From assembly GCA_900540295.1 (NCBI GenBank), contig UQFM01000056.1:1-11790 (forward strand): a stretch of 11,790 bases of DNA. Direction: 5' to 3'. Below are positions 1 through 7,903 of the stretch, one piece after another. This DNA is from an uncultured Oscillospiraceae bacterium. GTDB taxonomy: Bacteria > Bacillota > Clostridia > Oscillospirales > Acutalibacteraceae. The notes under the pieces were generated by a model that worked only from the letters and a program-made list of their open reading frames with translations, was not told the origin of the DNA and ran no database searches. The translations under genes were made by a program, and so were the position numbers. Within the stretch, counting starts at the first letter, position 1; every line of letters begins with the position of its first letter.

Positions 1-46
1 AGATACTGATCGGTCTCGTGGGCTCGGAGATGTGTATAAGAGACAG
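1..46 (+). other. Illumina Nextera i7 adapter (sequencing artefact)
   Basis: Bases 28-46 are the 19-base Tn5 mosaic end AGATGTGTATAAGAGACAG, and bases 13-27 are the Nextera read-2 stem GTCTCGTGGGCTCGG. Bases 5-12 (ACTGATCG) sit where the 8-base i7 index belongs, and AGAT at 1-4 matches the end of the P7 primer. From memory the reverse complement, CGATCAGT, is a listed Nextera XT index (N727). This stretch is untrimmed library adapter, not genome. Natural sequence starts at 47, which is also where the contig was cut by tagmentation. Confidence 0.98.
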
Positions 47-93
47 TAATAAAATTATATATCTAAGATTCATTATAAAAGAGGAAATTACTT

Positions 94-540
94 ATGTGGA
101 ACGAGATTGCGAACAACCGCGATGTATTATCCTTTATGGAAAGAGTACAGCATTTTCATGACAGCTGTATAAAAGAATTAAAATATGTGAGCGGGGCGTA
201 TGTTGCAGAAGATTTATCTATGTATCCCATTAACGATCAAAGAGTATTACGCGTAATCGTGCAACGCCAATTTGAGGATTTATCCATGCTGGAATTGGAA
301 TTTACAGGATTAAAATACATGAAATTATTTCCAACAGATGTGCGATATACGTGTGAGATATTAGATTCTGCAATGTTGATAAAAGACGGATATATTTATT
401 GGTGTGACAGCGCTGATATTACGAAATCAGAATTAGAGAATTATAAGGGGACTTTGATTTGCGCTGAAAAACTTCGCTGGCGCGCGATACCGTCCAACAT
501 GGGAAATGCAGAATTTTTTACAGCACAGGAAAATATGTAA
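94..540 (+). CDS. Hypothetical protein, 148 aa
   Basis: I do not recognise a named family. The protein is soluble, with no signal peptide or membrane segment. It has an N-terminal FHDSCIKEL segment (residues about 21-29), a central strand-rich part (RVLRVIVQRQ, MLELEFTGLK), and a C-terminal part with YWCDS and KLRWR. Start ATG 94 is supported by AGAGGA about 8 bases upstream. The gene is AT-richer than the genes after it and uses TTA leucine codons freely, which may mean a separate history or weak expression. It ends 19 bases before the HAD gene, so the two may share a transcript. The HD-containing small-protein layout recalls some toxin-immunity proteins, but no partner toxin is visible and I do not assign that role. 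Confidence 0.75.
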   Translation: MWNEIANNRDVLSFMERVQHFHDSCIKELKYVSGAYVAEDLSMYPINDQRVLRVIVQRQFEDLSMLELEFTGLKYMKLFPTDVRYTCEILDSAMLIKDGYIYWCDSADITKSELENYKGTLICAEKLRWRAIPSNMGNAEFFTAQENM

Positions 541-559
541 TGTGAATTGAGGGTTATTT

Positions 560-1741
560 ATGCTTGAAACCAAATATGCACGCAAAACCAAAGAGGACAA
601 GCCCGTATTGGCAATTTGCTATGATTTCGATAAGACGCTGTCTCCCGACGATATGCAAGCGCAGGGGTACATACAGTCCGTCGGCTATGACATCGGGAGC
701 TTTTGGTCGGAGTCGAACGCCCTTGCCGAGCAAAACGATATGGACGGCAACCTTGCGTATATGTATAAAATGATGGAAGAGGCAACGGGAAATTTTGTTT
801 TTAATAAAGATACGCTTGCGCGCTACGGCGCACAGGTGGCGCTGTTTCCCGGCGTGAACGAATGGTTTGAACGGATTCGGCAGTTCGGTTTGGAGCACGG
901 CGTGATTGTGGAGCATTACATCATTTCCTCGGGGCTTAAAGAAATGATTGAGGGAACGGAAGTTGCGAAAAATCACGCGTTCGAGAAAATTTATGCAAGC
1001 TCCTTTTATTTTAATGCGCGCGGTGTGGCGGTATGGCCTGCGCAGGTGGTGAATTACACCAACAAAACGCAGTTTTTGTTTCGCATCTCCAAAGGCGTGT
1101 TGGATATCAACGACCCCGGTGTAAACGATTATTTTTCCCCTTATGAAATGCGCGTGCCGTTTCGAAATATGGTGTATATCGGCGACAGCGATACGGATAT
1201 TCCCTGCATGAAGCTGGTGAATTCCTACGGCGGGCATTCTATCGGCGTGTACAATCCCGAAACCGAAGACAAATCCAAGGTCTATAAAATGATGCGTGAC
1301 CGCAGAATCAAATTCTTTGCGCCTGCGGATTATTCCGAGGGCAAGGAGCTTGACCGTCTTGTAAAGGCAATCATTCTGAAAACCGCCGAAACCGAGAAGT
1401 TAGAGGATATGTATTACCGTTATCAAAACGAAGTCCGCGAGGTCGATAAGCCCGCCGCCGAAACCTTGGAACGGCAGAAAAAGCAGGAACTGATTGACGC
1501 GCTGGCAGACAGCAAAAGCTTTGTGCGCACGCATATGCTTATAAAATCACTGGCGGCTTATGAGGATTTTGACAGGATAATGTGTGAAGCATTATACCGC
1601 ATTGCCACCGAAAACCCGCAGGTGAAGTTGATTTTGAAAGACAAAGACGTGTCGGAATTTTACGGGCGGCTTTTAGCGCAAACAGAAGTGAAAACAGATG
1701 CCGCGCAGGAAACGGCAGATATTTTACGCAGTGAAAAATAG
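560..1741 (+). CDS. HAD-superfamily phosphohydrolase, 393 aa
   Basis: The protein has the haloacid-dehalogenase phosphatase motifs in order. Motif I is DFDKTLS with nucleophile D22 and acid/base D24. Motif II is SSG at 123-125, a motif III lysine is probably K169 in NKTQFLF, and motif IV is GDSDTDIP at 208-215, which binds magnesium. A large helical cap lies between motifs I and II (about 30-115). A helical tail from about 255 to the end (charged, possibly coiled coil) exceeds a minimal phosphatase and has no assigned role. The phosphoserine-phosphatase-like layout suggests a small phosphorylated substrate, but the substrate cannot be read from sequence. ATG 560 follows TTGAGGG at about 7 bases. 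It lies upstream of the glycan operon but is separated from it by a dedicated promoter, so a shared pathway is not shown. Confidence 0.88.
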   Translation: MLETKYARKTKEDKPVLAICYDFDKTLSPDDMQAQGYIQSVGYDIGSFWSESNALAEQNDMDGNLAYMYKMMEEATGNFVFNKDTLARYGAQVALFPGVNEWFERIRQFGLEHGVIVEHYIISSGLKEMIEGTEVAKNHAFEKIYASSFYFNARGVAVWPAQVVNYTNKTQFLFRISKGVLDINDPGVNDYFSPYEMRVPFRNMVYIGDSDTDIPCMKLVNSYGGHSIGVYNPETEDKSKVYKMMRDRRIKFFAPADYSEGKELDRLVKAIILKTAETEKLEDMYYRYQNEVREVDKPAAETLERQKKQELIDALADSKSFVRTHMLIKSLAAYEDFDRIMCEALYRIATENPQVKLILKDKDVSEFYGRLLAQTEVKTDAAQETADILRSEK

Positions 1742-1776
1742 TGCAGTATGAAAGTATGTAACCCTTGCCAAGACGG

Positions 1777-1806
1777 TTGACTGCAAAGGGCAAAATTGAT
1801 TATAAT
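1777..1806 (+). promoter_or_regulatory. Sigma-A-type promoter of the nucleotide-sugar operon
   Basis: The -35 box TTGACT lies at 1777-1782 and the -10 box TATAAT at 1801-1806, with an 18-base spacer. The -10 is perfect and the -35 has one mismatch. It sits in the gap between the HAD gene and the first operon gene, giving a leader of about 50 bases. No clear operator dyad overlaps it, so it may be constitutive. Called by eye. Confidence 0.8.
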
Positions 1807-1864
1807 TTACAATATACAAGGCATCGGCGTAACAAGGACGAAACAGTGACGGGAGAATATAAAA

Positions 1865-2932
1865 ATGAGATACGCGTTAATCGGCTGCGGAAGAATTTCC
1901 CCCAATCATATAGAAGCGGCGAAAAACAATCATTTGGAAATTGCCGCCGTATGCGACCTTGCAGAGGAGAAGATGCGGGGGAGGTTTGACCTACCCGACA
2001 GTGTACATTTCTATACAGACTATAAAACGCTTTTGATAAATGAAAAACCCGAGCTGGTAGCCATCGCGACGGAAAGCGGCAAGCATGCCGAGATTGCTTT
2101 GGACTGTCTTGCGGCGGGGTGTCACGTGATTATTGAGAAACCGATTGCTTTATCCATCGCGGATGCGGATCACATTATTGCATCGGCAAAGGAAAAAGGC
2201 GTGCTGGTTTGTGTGAGCCACCAAAACCGCTTCAACAAATCGGTGCAGTATATTCGCAAAGCGTTGGAGGAAGGCAGATTCGGAAAATTGATGCACGGTG
2301 CTGTCCGTGTGTATTGGAACAGAGCAGAGGAATATTATATGCAGGCGCCGTGGCGCGGAACGTGGGCGCAGGACGGCGGCGCACTGATGAATCAGTGTAT
2401 TCACAGCATAGATTTGTTATGTTGGATGCTGGGTGGGGATGTAGCCGAGGTATTCGCCTATACCGACAATTTAAAGCATCCGTTTATAGAAGCGGAGGAT
2501 TTGGGGCTTGCATTGATAAAATGCAGAAACGGCGCTTACGGTGTGATTGAAGGCACGACCAATGTGTATCCGAAAAATTTAGAAGAAACGCTGTATCTTT
2601 TCGGGGAACGCGGTACCGTGAAGGCAGGCGGAAAATCGGTGAATATCATTGAAGAGTGGAACTTTGCGGATGGGGCGGACGACCCTGCACATGTGAAAGC
2701 GGTTTACGGCGAGAATCCGCCGAATATTTACGGATACGGGCACACGCCGCTTTATGCCGATATGTTGGACGCCATAAAGAATAACAGAGCGCCGTATGTA
2801 AGCGGAGAGGACGGAAGAAGGGCATTGGAGCTGGTGTTGGCTGTTTATCAGTCTGCACAGAAGGGGCTGCCCGTCAAACTGCCGCTCGAAAGCGGTTCTA
2901 CGCTTGACTTTCGGGGAAGGTTTGAAAAATGA
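1865..2932 (+). CDS. Gfo/Idh/MocA oxidoreductase, probable UDP-GlcNAcA 3-dehydrogenase (WbpB/WlbA-like)
   Basis: This is a 355-residue NAD(P)-dependent sugar dehydrogenase. It has an N-terminal Rossmann fold with GCGRIS at residues 7-12, the family EKP signature at 91-93 (K92 probable catalytic lysine), and a C-terminal dimerisation/substrate domain with H180 and D183 in a QCIHSID motif. In the pathway known from Pseudomonas and Bordetella, WbpB/WlbA oxidises C3 of UDP-GlcNAc-uronic acid. That role is inferred here from the neighbours: WbpA-, WbpD- and WbpE-like genes lie in the same operon. GGGAGA 8 bases before ATG 1865 supports the start. Its stop overlaps the next start as ATGA. Gfo/Idh enzymes are diverse, so a different sugar substrate remains possible. 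Confidence 0.87.
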   Translation: MRYALIGCGRISPNHIEAAKNNHLEIAAVCDLAEEKMRGRFDLPDSVHFYTDYKTLLINEKPELVAIATESGKHAEIALDCLAAGCHVIIEKPIALSIADADHIIASAKEKGVLVCVSHQNRFNKSVQYIRKALEEGRFGKLMHGAVRVYWNRAEEYYMQAPWRGTWAQDGGALMNQCIHSIDLLCWMLGGDVAEVFAYTDNLKHPFIEAEDLGLALIKCRNGAYGVIEGTTNVYPKNLEETLYLFGERGTVKAGGKSVNIIEEWNFADGADDPAHVKAVYGENPPNIYGYGHTPLYADMLDAIKNNRAPYVSGEDGRRALELVLAVYQSAQKGLPVKLPLESGSTLDFRGRFEK

Positions 2933-4263
2933 GTATGCAATTTACGGATATTTATCAAGGCTTGGTTGCAGGCACAGAGAAGCTTGCCGTGGTAGGACTC
3001 GGCTATGTCGGACTGCCTGCGGCAGTCGAATTTGCCAAGCATGTGGATGTAATCGGTTTTGATATAGATGTAAGCCGTGTGTCTGCATATAAAAACGGGA
3101 TGGACGCCACACGGGAGGTCGGCGAAGCCATTCGGAATACAACCGTGGATTTTACCGCAGACCCGACCAAACTAAAAGACGCAAGATTTATCATTGTTGC
3201 AGTGCCGACGCCTGTCAAGGCGGATTGCACGCCCGACCTTTCACTGTTGGAAAAGGCGTCTGAAATCATCGGGGAAAATTTACAGGCGGGTACGATTGTT
3301 GTGTTTGCAACAACGGTGTACCCCGGTGTGACAGAGGAGATTTGCGCGCCGATTATCGAAAGGGCTTCGGGGCTTGCGCGCGGTGCGGACTGGAAAATCG
3401 GATACAGTCCCGAACGCGTCAATCCGGGCGATAAAGTACACACCCTGTCCTCTGTTTGTAAAATTATTTCAGGCATGGATGAAGAAACCGCGGCGGAAAT
3501 TCAAAAAGTATACAATATTGTCGTGCAGGCGGGAACCTACCGTGTTTCCGATATAAAAACCGCAGAAGCCGTCAAGGTGATTGAGAATACCCAGCGGGAT
3601 GTAAACATCGCTTTTATGAACGAGATTGCCGTAATCTGCGACCGATGGGGCATTGATACGGACGAAGTGCTTTCCGGAATGCGTACCAAATGGAATGCGT
3701 TAGACTTCCGCCCCGGCTTGGTGGGCGGACACTGCATCGGCGTTGACCCCTATTACCTGCTGGCGGCGGCGGAGAAATTCGGCTGCCGCAGCCGGCTGAT
3801 TTCGGACAGCAGACAGGTGAATGACAGCATGGCATTCTACGTTGCCGATACCGCGGTCAGAGAATTGCGGGCGGTCAAAGCGGAATGGGAAAAAGCAACG
3901 GTTGTGGTTTTGGGCGTTACATTTAAGGAAAACTGCCCGGATATCCGCAACAGCAAAGTAATCGATATTATAAACAGGCTGAGAACTTACGGCATAGAGC
4001 CGATTGTTGCCGACGCGTGGGCGGACAGTGCGGCGGTCAAGCGGGAATACGGCGTAACATTAACGCCTTTTGAGAAATTGCCGAAGGCGGATTGTGTGAT
4101 TGCCGCCGTTGGTCACCGTGCATTCAGAGCGCTGTCTGTGCGGCAGCTTCGGACGCTGTTTAAGGAGAACCTGCCCGACAGGGAGAAAATTTTGCTGGAT
4201 GTAAAAAGTATCTACCGTATAGATGATTTGCGCGCATCGGGCATGCGGTTTTGGAGGCTGTAA
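2929..4263 (+). CDS. wbpA: UDP-GlcNAc 6-dehydrogenase (WbpA family nucleotide-sugar dehydrogenase)
   Basis: This 444-residue protein belongs to the UDP-glucose/UDP-ManNAc/UDP-GlcNAc dehydrogenase family. It oxidises C6 of a UDP-sugar to the carboxylate in two NAD-dependent steps. Visible features are the N-terminal NAD site VVGLGYVGLP (about 21-30), the catalytic lysine region AVKVIENTQRDVN with K216, and the catalytic cysteine C269 in GGHCIGVDPYYL. A C-terminal UDP-binding domain contains VLGVTFKENCPDIRNSK. The family alone does not separate UDP-GlcNAc from UDP-ManNAc or UDP-Glc. The choice of UDP-GlcNAc rests on the WbpB, WbpD and WbpE partners. The start overlaps the previous stop by 4 bases, with GGGGAAGG just upstream, so translational coupling is likely. 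It uses stop TAA, whose last A begins the next gene. Confidence 0.92.
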   Translation: MSMQFTDIYQGLVAGTEKLAVVGLGYVGLPAAVEFAKHVDVIGFDIDVSRVSAYKNGMDATREVGEAIRNTTVDFTADPTKLKDARFIIVAVPTPVKADCTPDLSLLEKASEIIGENLQAGTIVVFATTVYPGVTEEICAPIIERASGLARGADWKIGYSPERVNPGDKVHTLSSVCKIISGMDEETAAEIQKVYNIVVQAGTYRVSDIKTAEAVKVIENTQRDVNIAFMNEIAVICDRWGIDTDEVLSGMRTKWNALDFRPGLVGGHCIGVDPYYLLAAAEKFGCRSRLISDSRQVNDSMAFYVADTAVRELRAVKAEWEKATVVVLGVTFKENCPDIRNSKVIDIINRLRTYGIEPIVADAWADSAAVKREYGVTLTPFEKLPKADCVIAAVGHRAFRALSVRQLRTLFKENLPDREKILLDVKSIYRIDDLRASGMRFWRL

Positions 4264-4265
4264 TG
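4253..4265 (+). promoter_or_regulatory. RBS and start overlap deciding the flippase start
   Basis: A perfect GGAGG at 4253-4257 lies 5 bases before ATG 4263. The preceding stop TAA (4261-4263) shares its last base with this ATG (TAATG). This favours 4263 over the in-frame TTG at 4251, which is upstream of the Shine-Dalgarno. Confidence 0.85.
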
Positions 4266-5528
4266 ACATTTTGGCAGAGACTGAAAAAGGGCATTCTGCA
4301 AGTGTTTACCGCAAGCGTGGTCAACAAAGCGGTTTCTATGCTCAGCAATATGGTGCTGACCAGAATCCTGGCGCAAAATGCATACGGTATTTTCAGCTAC
4401 GTGCTGAATGTGCATTCTTATGCCAATTTGATTATGGGCTTCGGTTTGGCTGCGGGTGCATTGCAGTTCGGTGCGGAAAACCGTAACAAGCCCGCGCAAG
4501 AGCAGTTCTACCGTTATTGCGCCAAAGCGGGCATGCTTGCCAACATAGGTATCGTGCTCGTTTTTGTCGGGTTCAGCTTTACGGGGAAAATGCCGTTTGC
4601 ACAGGCGGGGTATTATGTACGTATTTACATGCCGCTGATTTTGCTGGAATATCTGCGTACACTGTTTTTGGTGGTTCTCAGAAGCCAAAACCGTTTCGGT
4701 GTATATTCCAAACTGACCACCGTACATACCGTTTTTACTGCCGTCTGCACCTGCGGCGGCGCTGTTTGGGGCGTAAACGGTGTGATTGTCGGCAAATATG
4801 CCGCAGAATTGCTGTCTTTGCTGATTATCCTGTATGTGATGCGCGGCACACTGCGTGCCGTTTTGCATGCGGGCAGGTTAAACGCTGTACAGAAAAAGGC
4901 ACTTTGGCATTATTCGGTTTTTAACGGTATCAGCAGTACGCTGAATCAGATTTTATATTTGATAGACATTTCCATGATTGCCGCTTTCATCGGTTCGGAG
5001 GAAACCTTAGCCGTCTATAAGGTGGCGACGCTGATTCCCAACGCCCTTGCATTCGTGCCTGCCAGTGTGGTCGTATGCATTGTGCCGGACGTTGTGGCGC
5101 ACAGTCAAAATCCGAGGTGGCTGAAAACGACGATGCGCAAAACCTTTGCGGGCATGTTTGCGGTGAATTTCTGCATCAGCCTGGTGCTGATAGTGTTTGC
5201 GCCGTGGATTATTCGGATTGTTTCAGGCGAACAGTATCTCGCGGCGGCGGCCCCGTTTCGGGTGCTTGTTGCAGGGTACTGCATCGCGGGTACGTTCCGT
5301 GTTCTGAGTGTGAATTTTCTTGCGGCGCTGAAGGCGGTTCGGCGGAACGTGGTCTGCAGTTTGCTGATGTGTGCATCGGATATCGTTTTGAATTTTCTGC
5401 TGATTCCGAAATACGGAATGATGGGCGCGGCGTATGCGACCTTCGGCGGTGAGGTCATTGCAAGTTTGCTGACCTTCGGCTGTTTATTGCATATACTGCA
5501 AAAACAGAAAAACACAGTGCATTCGTAA
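4263..5528 (+). CDS. Wzx-like lipid-linked oligosaccharide flippase
   Basis: This is a 421-residue, strongly hydrophobic protein with about 12 predicted membrane segments by eye. It has the MOP/PST exporter layout: an amphipathic start (FWQRLKKGILQVF), then a first helix followed by TRILAQNAYGIFSY. That motif is typical of Wzx flippases. A mid-protein break with charged loops (about 200-215) separates the two halves. Flippases of this group move undecaprenyl-diphosphate-linked glycan units from the inner to the outer face of the membrane. Lying between the sugar-synthesis genes, it probably exports a glycan carrying their product. No polymerase (Wzy) or glycosyltransferase is in the window, so the glycan itself is unknown. 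Translation is probably coupled to the dehydrogenase before it. Confidence 0.88.
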   Translation: MTFWQRLKKGILQVFTASVVNKAVSMLSNMVLTRILAQNAYGIFSYVLNVHSYANLIMGFGLAAGALQFGAENRNKPAQEQFYRYCAKAGMLANIGIVLVFVGFSFTGKMPFAQAGYYVRIYMPLILLEYLRTLFLVVLRSQNRFGVYSKLTTVHTVFTAVCTCGGAVWGVNGVIVGKYAAELLSLLIILYVMRGTLRAVLHAGRLNAVQKKALWHYSVFNGISSTLNQILYLIDISMIAAFIGSEETLAVYKVATLIPNALAFVPASVVVCIVPDVVAHSQNPRWLKTTMRKTFAGMFAVNFCISLVLIVFAPWIIRIVSGEQYLAAAAPFRVLVAGYCIAGTFRVLSVNFLAALKAVRRNVVCSLLMCASDIVLNFLLIPKYGMMGAAYATFGGEVIASLLTFGCLLHILQKQKNTVHS

Positions 5529-5553
5529 CGATTTTTCAGGGGTGACTTGAAAT

Positions 5554-6135
5554 ATGAAAAAGGACTATTTTGTGCATGAAAGCAGTTATTTGGATGAAAA
5601 TGTAACCGTCGGCGCAGGTACAAAAATATGGCATTTCTGCCATGTGCAAAGCGGTGCGTCTGTCGGAAAAAACTGTGTGTTGGGGCAGAATGTCAATATC
5701 GGCAGCGGTGTAACCGTCGGCGACGGCGTGAAGATACAGAACAATGTTTCGGTTTATGCGGGTGTGACCTTAGAGGACTATGTTTTCTGCGGTCCGTCCT
5801 GTGTATTTACCAACGACCTTACGCCGCGCGCGAAATATCCGAAAGACTCGGCGGCATATAAAAAAACGCTTGTGCAAACGGGGGCGAGCATCGGTGCAAA
5901 CGCGACAATTGTCTGTGGGCACAGCATCGGTAAGTGGGCATTGGTCGGCGCAGGGGCGGTGGTTGCGTCCGATGTGCCTGATTATGCGGTTGTAATCGGC
6001 GTACCTGCAAGAGTCGCGGGTTGGGTCTGTGAATGCGGAAATCCGCTCGGCGAAGATTTGCAGTGCGCCTGCGGGCGAAAATATCAAAAATGCGGGAACG
6101 GATTGGAGAGAACAGCGTGCAGTTCAGAGATTTAA
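5554..6135 (+). CDS. wbpD: UDP-2-acetamido-3-amino-2,3-dideoxy-glucuronate N-acetyltransferase (WbpD/WlbB)
   Basis: This 193-residue protein is a left-handed beta-helix acetyltransferase with hexapeptide repeats through most of residues 10-150. The stretches GTKIWHFCHV, LGQNVNIG, KIQNNVSVY, FCGPSCVFTN and ASIGANATIVCG are hallmarks of the WbpD/WlbB family. That family transfers acetyl from acetyl-CoA to the 3-amino group made by the WbpE partner. A short C-terminal tail after GVPARVAGW carries CEC, CAC and C residues that resemble a small zinc ribbon, a tail type often seen in this family. AGGGGTGA 8 bases before ATG 5554 sets the start. The gene overlaps the next by 19 bases. Of the operon genes it is the strongest evidence for the 3-N-acetyl pathway. 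Confidence 0.93.
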   Translation: MKKDYFVHESSYLDENVTVGAGTKIWHFCHVQSGASVGKNCVLGQNVNIGSGVTVGDGVKIQNNVSVYAGVTLEDYVFCGPSCVFTNDLTPRAKYPKDSAAYKKTLVQTGASIGANATIVCGHSIGKWALVGAGAVVASDVPDYAVVIGVPARVAGWVCECGNPLGEDLQCACGRKYQKCGNGLERTACSSEI

Positions 6136-7244
6136 AAACGCAGTATCAAAGGCTGAAACCGAACATTGATTCGGCGATACAGTCTGTGCTGCATCAGGCG
6201 GATTTTATTCTCGGGGAACCCGTAACGGAATTGGAAAATACACTTGCCGCATATGTAGGACGAAAATACTGTGTTTCCTGTGCGAACGGGACAGATGCTT
6301 TACAGCTTGCACTGACGGCAATGCATGTCGGCGCAGGCGATGCGGTATTTGTTCCGAATTTTACGTATATCGCTTCTGCGGGTGCGGCTTCCCTATGCGG
6401 CGCCGCGGTAATTCCCGTGGACGTCGACGCGCGCACGTTTAATATCTCTCCGCAGGCGTTGGAATCCGCTGTTTTGCATGTGCTTTCGGAAAAAAGACGG
6501 AAGCCGAAAGTGATTCTTGCCGTTGACCTGTTCGGTCTGCCTGCGGATTATGATGCACTCGTGCCGATTGCCGAAAAATACGGCATGGAAATTTTGGAGG
6601 ATGGTGCGCAGGGCTTCGGCGGCAGTATACGCGGCAAAAGGGCATGCTCGTTCGGCAAAATTTCCACAACTTCTTTTTTCCCTGCGAAGCCTTTGGGCTG
6701 TTACGGCGACGGCGGCGCAATTTTTACGGATGACGACGCGGTGGATGCACGTCTGCGTTCCCTGCGTGCGCAGGGCAGGTCGGAGACAGACAAGTATGAC
6801 CATTTGGAAGTCGGTGTAAATTCCAGGCTGGATACTTTACAGGCGGCGATTCTTTTGCCGAAATTTCAGGCGTTTACGGAATATGAGCTGTCCGCGGTCA
6901 ATCAGGCGGCACAGTGGTATACAGAGCGGCTGAAAGATGCGGTTGTAACCCCTTATATTCCGAACGGATACACGTCCGCTTGGGCGCAGTATACCATTAT
7001 GCTGCGGGACAGCGAAACGCGCGGGGCAGTACAGACGGCGCTCAAGGCGCAGGGCATTCCCTCTATGATTTATTATCCCCGCGGCATACATCAGCAAAAA
7101 GCATATGCGTATTTGCAGGTAACGGATGCGTGGTATCCCAATACACTGCACGCGGCGGAAACCGTGCTGAGCCTGCCGATACACCCGTATTTGGAACAAG
7201 CACAGGCGGACAAAATTTCTGAAGTAATAAAAAGCTGTTTGTAA
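6117..7244 (+). CDS. wbpE: PLP-dependent 3-aminotransferase (WbpE/WlbC, DegT/DnrJ/EryC1 family)
   Basis: This is a 375-residue fold-type I aminotransferase of the nucleotide-sugar class. The N-terminus (QFRDLKTQYQ) and FILGEPVTELE match the family. CANGTDALQLAL (55-66) is the phosphate-binding region, EDGAQ with D162 contacts the pyridine nitrogen, and FFPAKPLG with K191 forms the Schiff base. WbpE uses glutamate to aminate the 3-keto sugar made by WbpB. I chose the GTG at 6117 over ATG 6033: GGAG lies 8 bases upstream of 6117, the protein then starts where homologues do, and 6033 would add 28 arginine-rich residues from an overlapping frame. The first codon lies inside the acetyltransferase gene, so coupling is likely. 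It is the last gene of the clear operon. Confidence 0.9.
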   Translation: MQFRDLKTQYQRLKPNIDSAIQSVLHQADFILGEPVTELENTLAAYVGRKYCVSCANGTDALQLALTAMHVGAGDAVFVPNFTYIASAGAASLCGAAVIPVDVDARTFNISPQALESAVLHVLSEKRRKPKVILAVDLFGLPADYDALVPIAEKYGMEILEDGAQGFGGSIRGKRACSFGKISTTSFFPAKPLGCYGDGGAIFTDDDAVDARLRSLRAQGRSETDKYDHLEVGVNSRLDTLQAAILLPKFQAFTEYELSAVNQAAQWYTERLKDAVVTPYIPNGYTSAWAQYTIMLRDSETRGAVQTALKAQGIPSMIYYPRGIHQQKAYAYLQVTDAWYPNTLHAAETVLSLPIHPYLEQAQADKISEVIKSCL

Positions 7245-7308
7245 AAGTTTTTCAGAAAACGGCTGTACGCCGTGATTGGTTACAGGTAAGATAAGAAAGG
7301 AGCCGATT

Positions 7309-7887
7309 ATGCGAAATATATTGTTTGTCAACGCCTGTGTGCGGCAGAATTCCCGCACATATACCTTGACGCAAAAAGTGCTTGAAAAGCTGGACGGGGA
7401 AATAACGGAAGTTTGCCTCTGCCGTGAAAATCTTGTTCCGCTGTGCCAAAAACAGTTAGAGGAAAGAAACACACAGCTTGCGGCACAGAACTTTTCGGTG
7501 CCGTTGTTTCAATATGCAAGGCAGTTTGCGGCGGCAGATGAAATTGTGATTGCCGCGCCGTATTGGGATTTGGCGTTTCCGTCGCTTTTGCGTATATATT
7601 TTGAAAATGTAACCGTAACAGGCATTACTTTTCGGTATACCGAAGCGGGAATTCCCGTCGGCTTATGCAAAGCAAAGCGCATCATTTATGTAACTACGGC
7701 GGGCGGACCGATTGGAGACCGCAACTTAGGTTATAATTATGTGAACGCCTTGGCAGAGACTTTTTACGGCATACCGAAGATACAGTGTTTCAAGGCGGAA
7801 AATTTAGATATTCAGGGTGCAGACGTGCACCGAATTCTTCGGGAAGCGATGCGGGAAATTGAAAACAGCAGTTTTTTTGCAGAGTAG
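7309..7887 (+). CDS. Flavodoxin-fold NAD(P)H-dependent oxidoreductase (azoreductase-like)
   Basis: This 192-residue protein belongs to the flavodoxin-2/AzoR-like group of FMN quinone or azo reductases. Visible features are the first strand and phosphate loop ILFVNACVRQNSRT (about 4-17), AAPYWDLAFPSLLRIYFENV in the middle and a TTAGGPIG flavin-contacting loop. The natural substrate is not readable from sequence. Such enzymes often act in redox stress or cofactor recycling. AAAGGAG at 7296-7302, 6 bases before ATG 7309, fixes the start. An in-frame TTG at 7276 lies upstream of that Shine-Dalgarno and is unlikely. The gene follows the aminotransferase by 64 bases with no clear terminator, so read-through from the glycan operon is possible, but its family gives no functional link. 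Confidence 0.88.
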   Translation: MRNILFVNACVRQNSRTYTLTQKVLEKLDGEITEVCLCRENLVPLCQKQLEERNTQLAAQNFSVPLFQYARQFAAADEIVIAAPYWDLAFPSLLRIYFENVTVTGITFRYTEAGIPVGLCKAKRIIYVTTAGGPIGDRNLGYNYVNALAETFYGIPKIQCFKAENLDIQGADVHRILREAMREIENSSFFAE

Positions 7888-7903
7888 GGGATAAAATAAA
7901 GAT

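Noticed and set aside
554..1237. 227-residue minus-strand open frame opposite the HAD gene
   Set aside because: It is antisense to a protein with all HAD motifs, has a histidine- and arginine-rich composition typical of shadow frames, and no RBS was found.
4212..4868. 218-residue minus-strand open frame opposite the flippase
   Set aside because: Composition is rich in Q, H and N as expected for the complement of membrane-protein codons; no family features.
6033..6116. Upstream ATG start for the aminotransferase
   Set aside because: It would add 28 arginine-rich residues read from the acetyltransferase gene in another frame; the GTG at 6117 has a good Shine-Dalgarno and matches the expected N-terminus.
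7259..7273. Hairpin ACGGC/GCCGT after the aminotransferase gene
   Set aside because: Only five base pairs and no following T-run, so not supported as a terminator.
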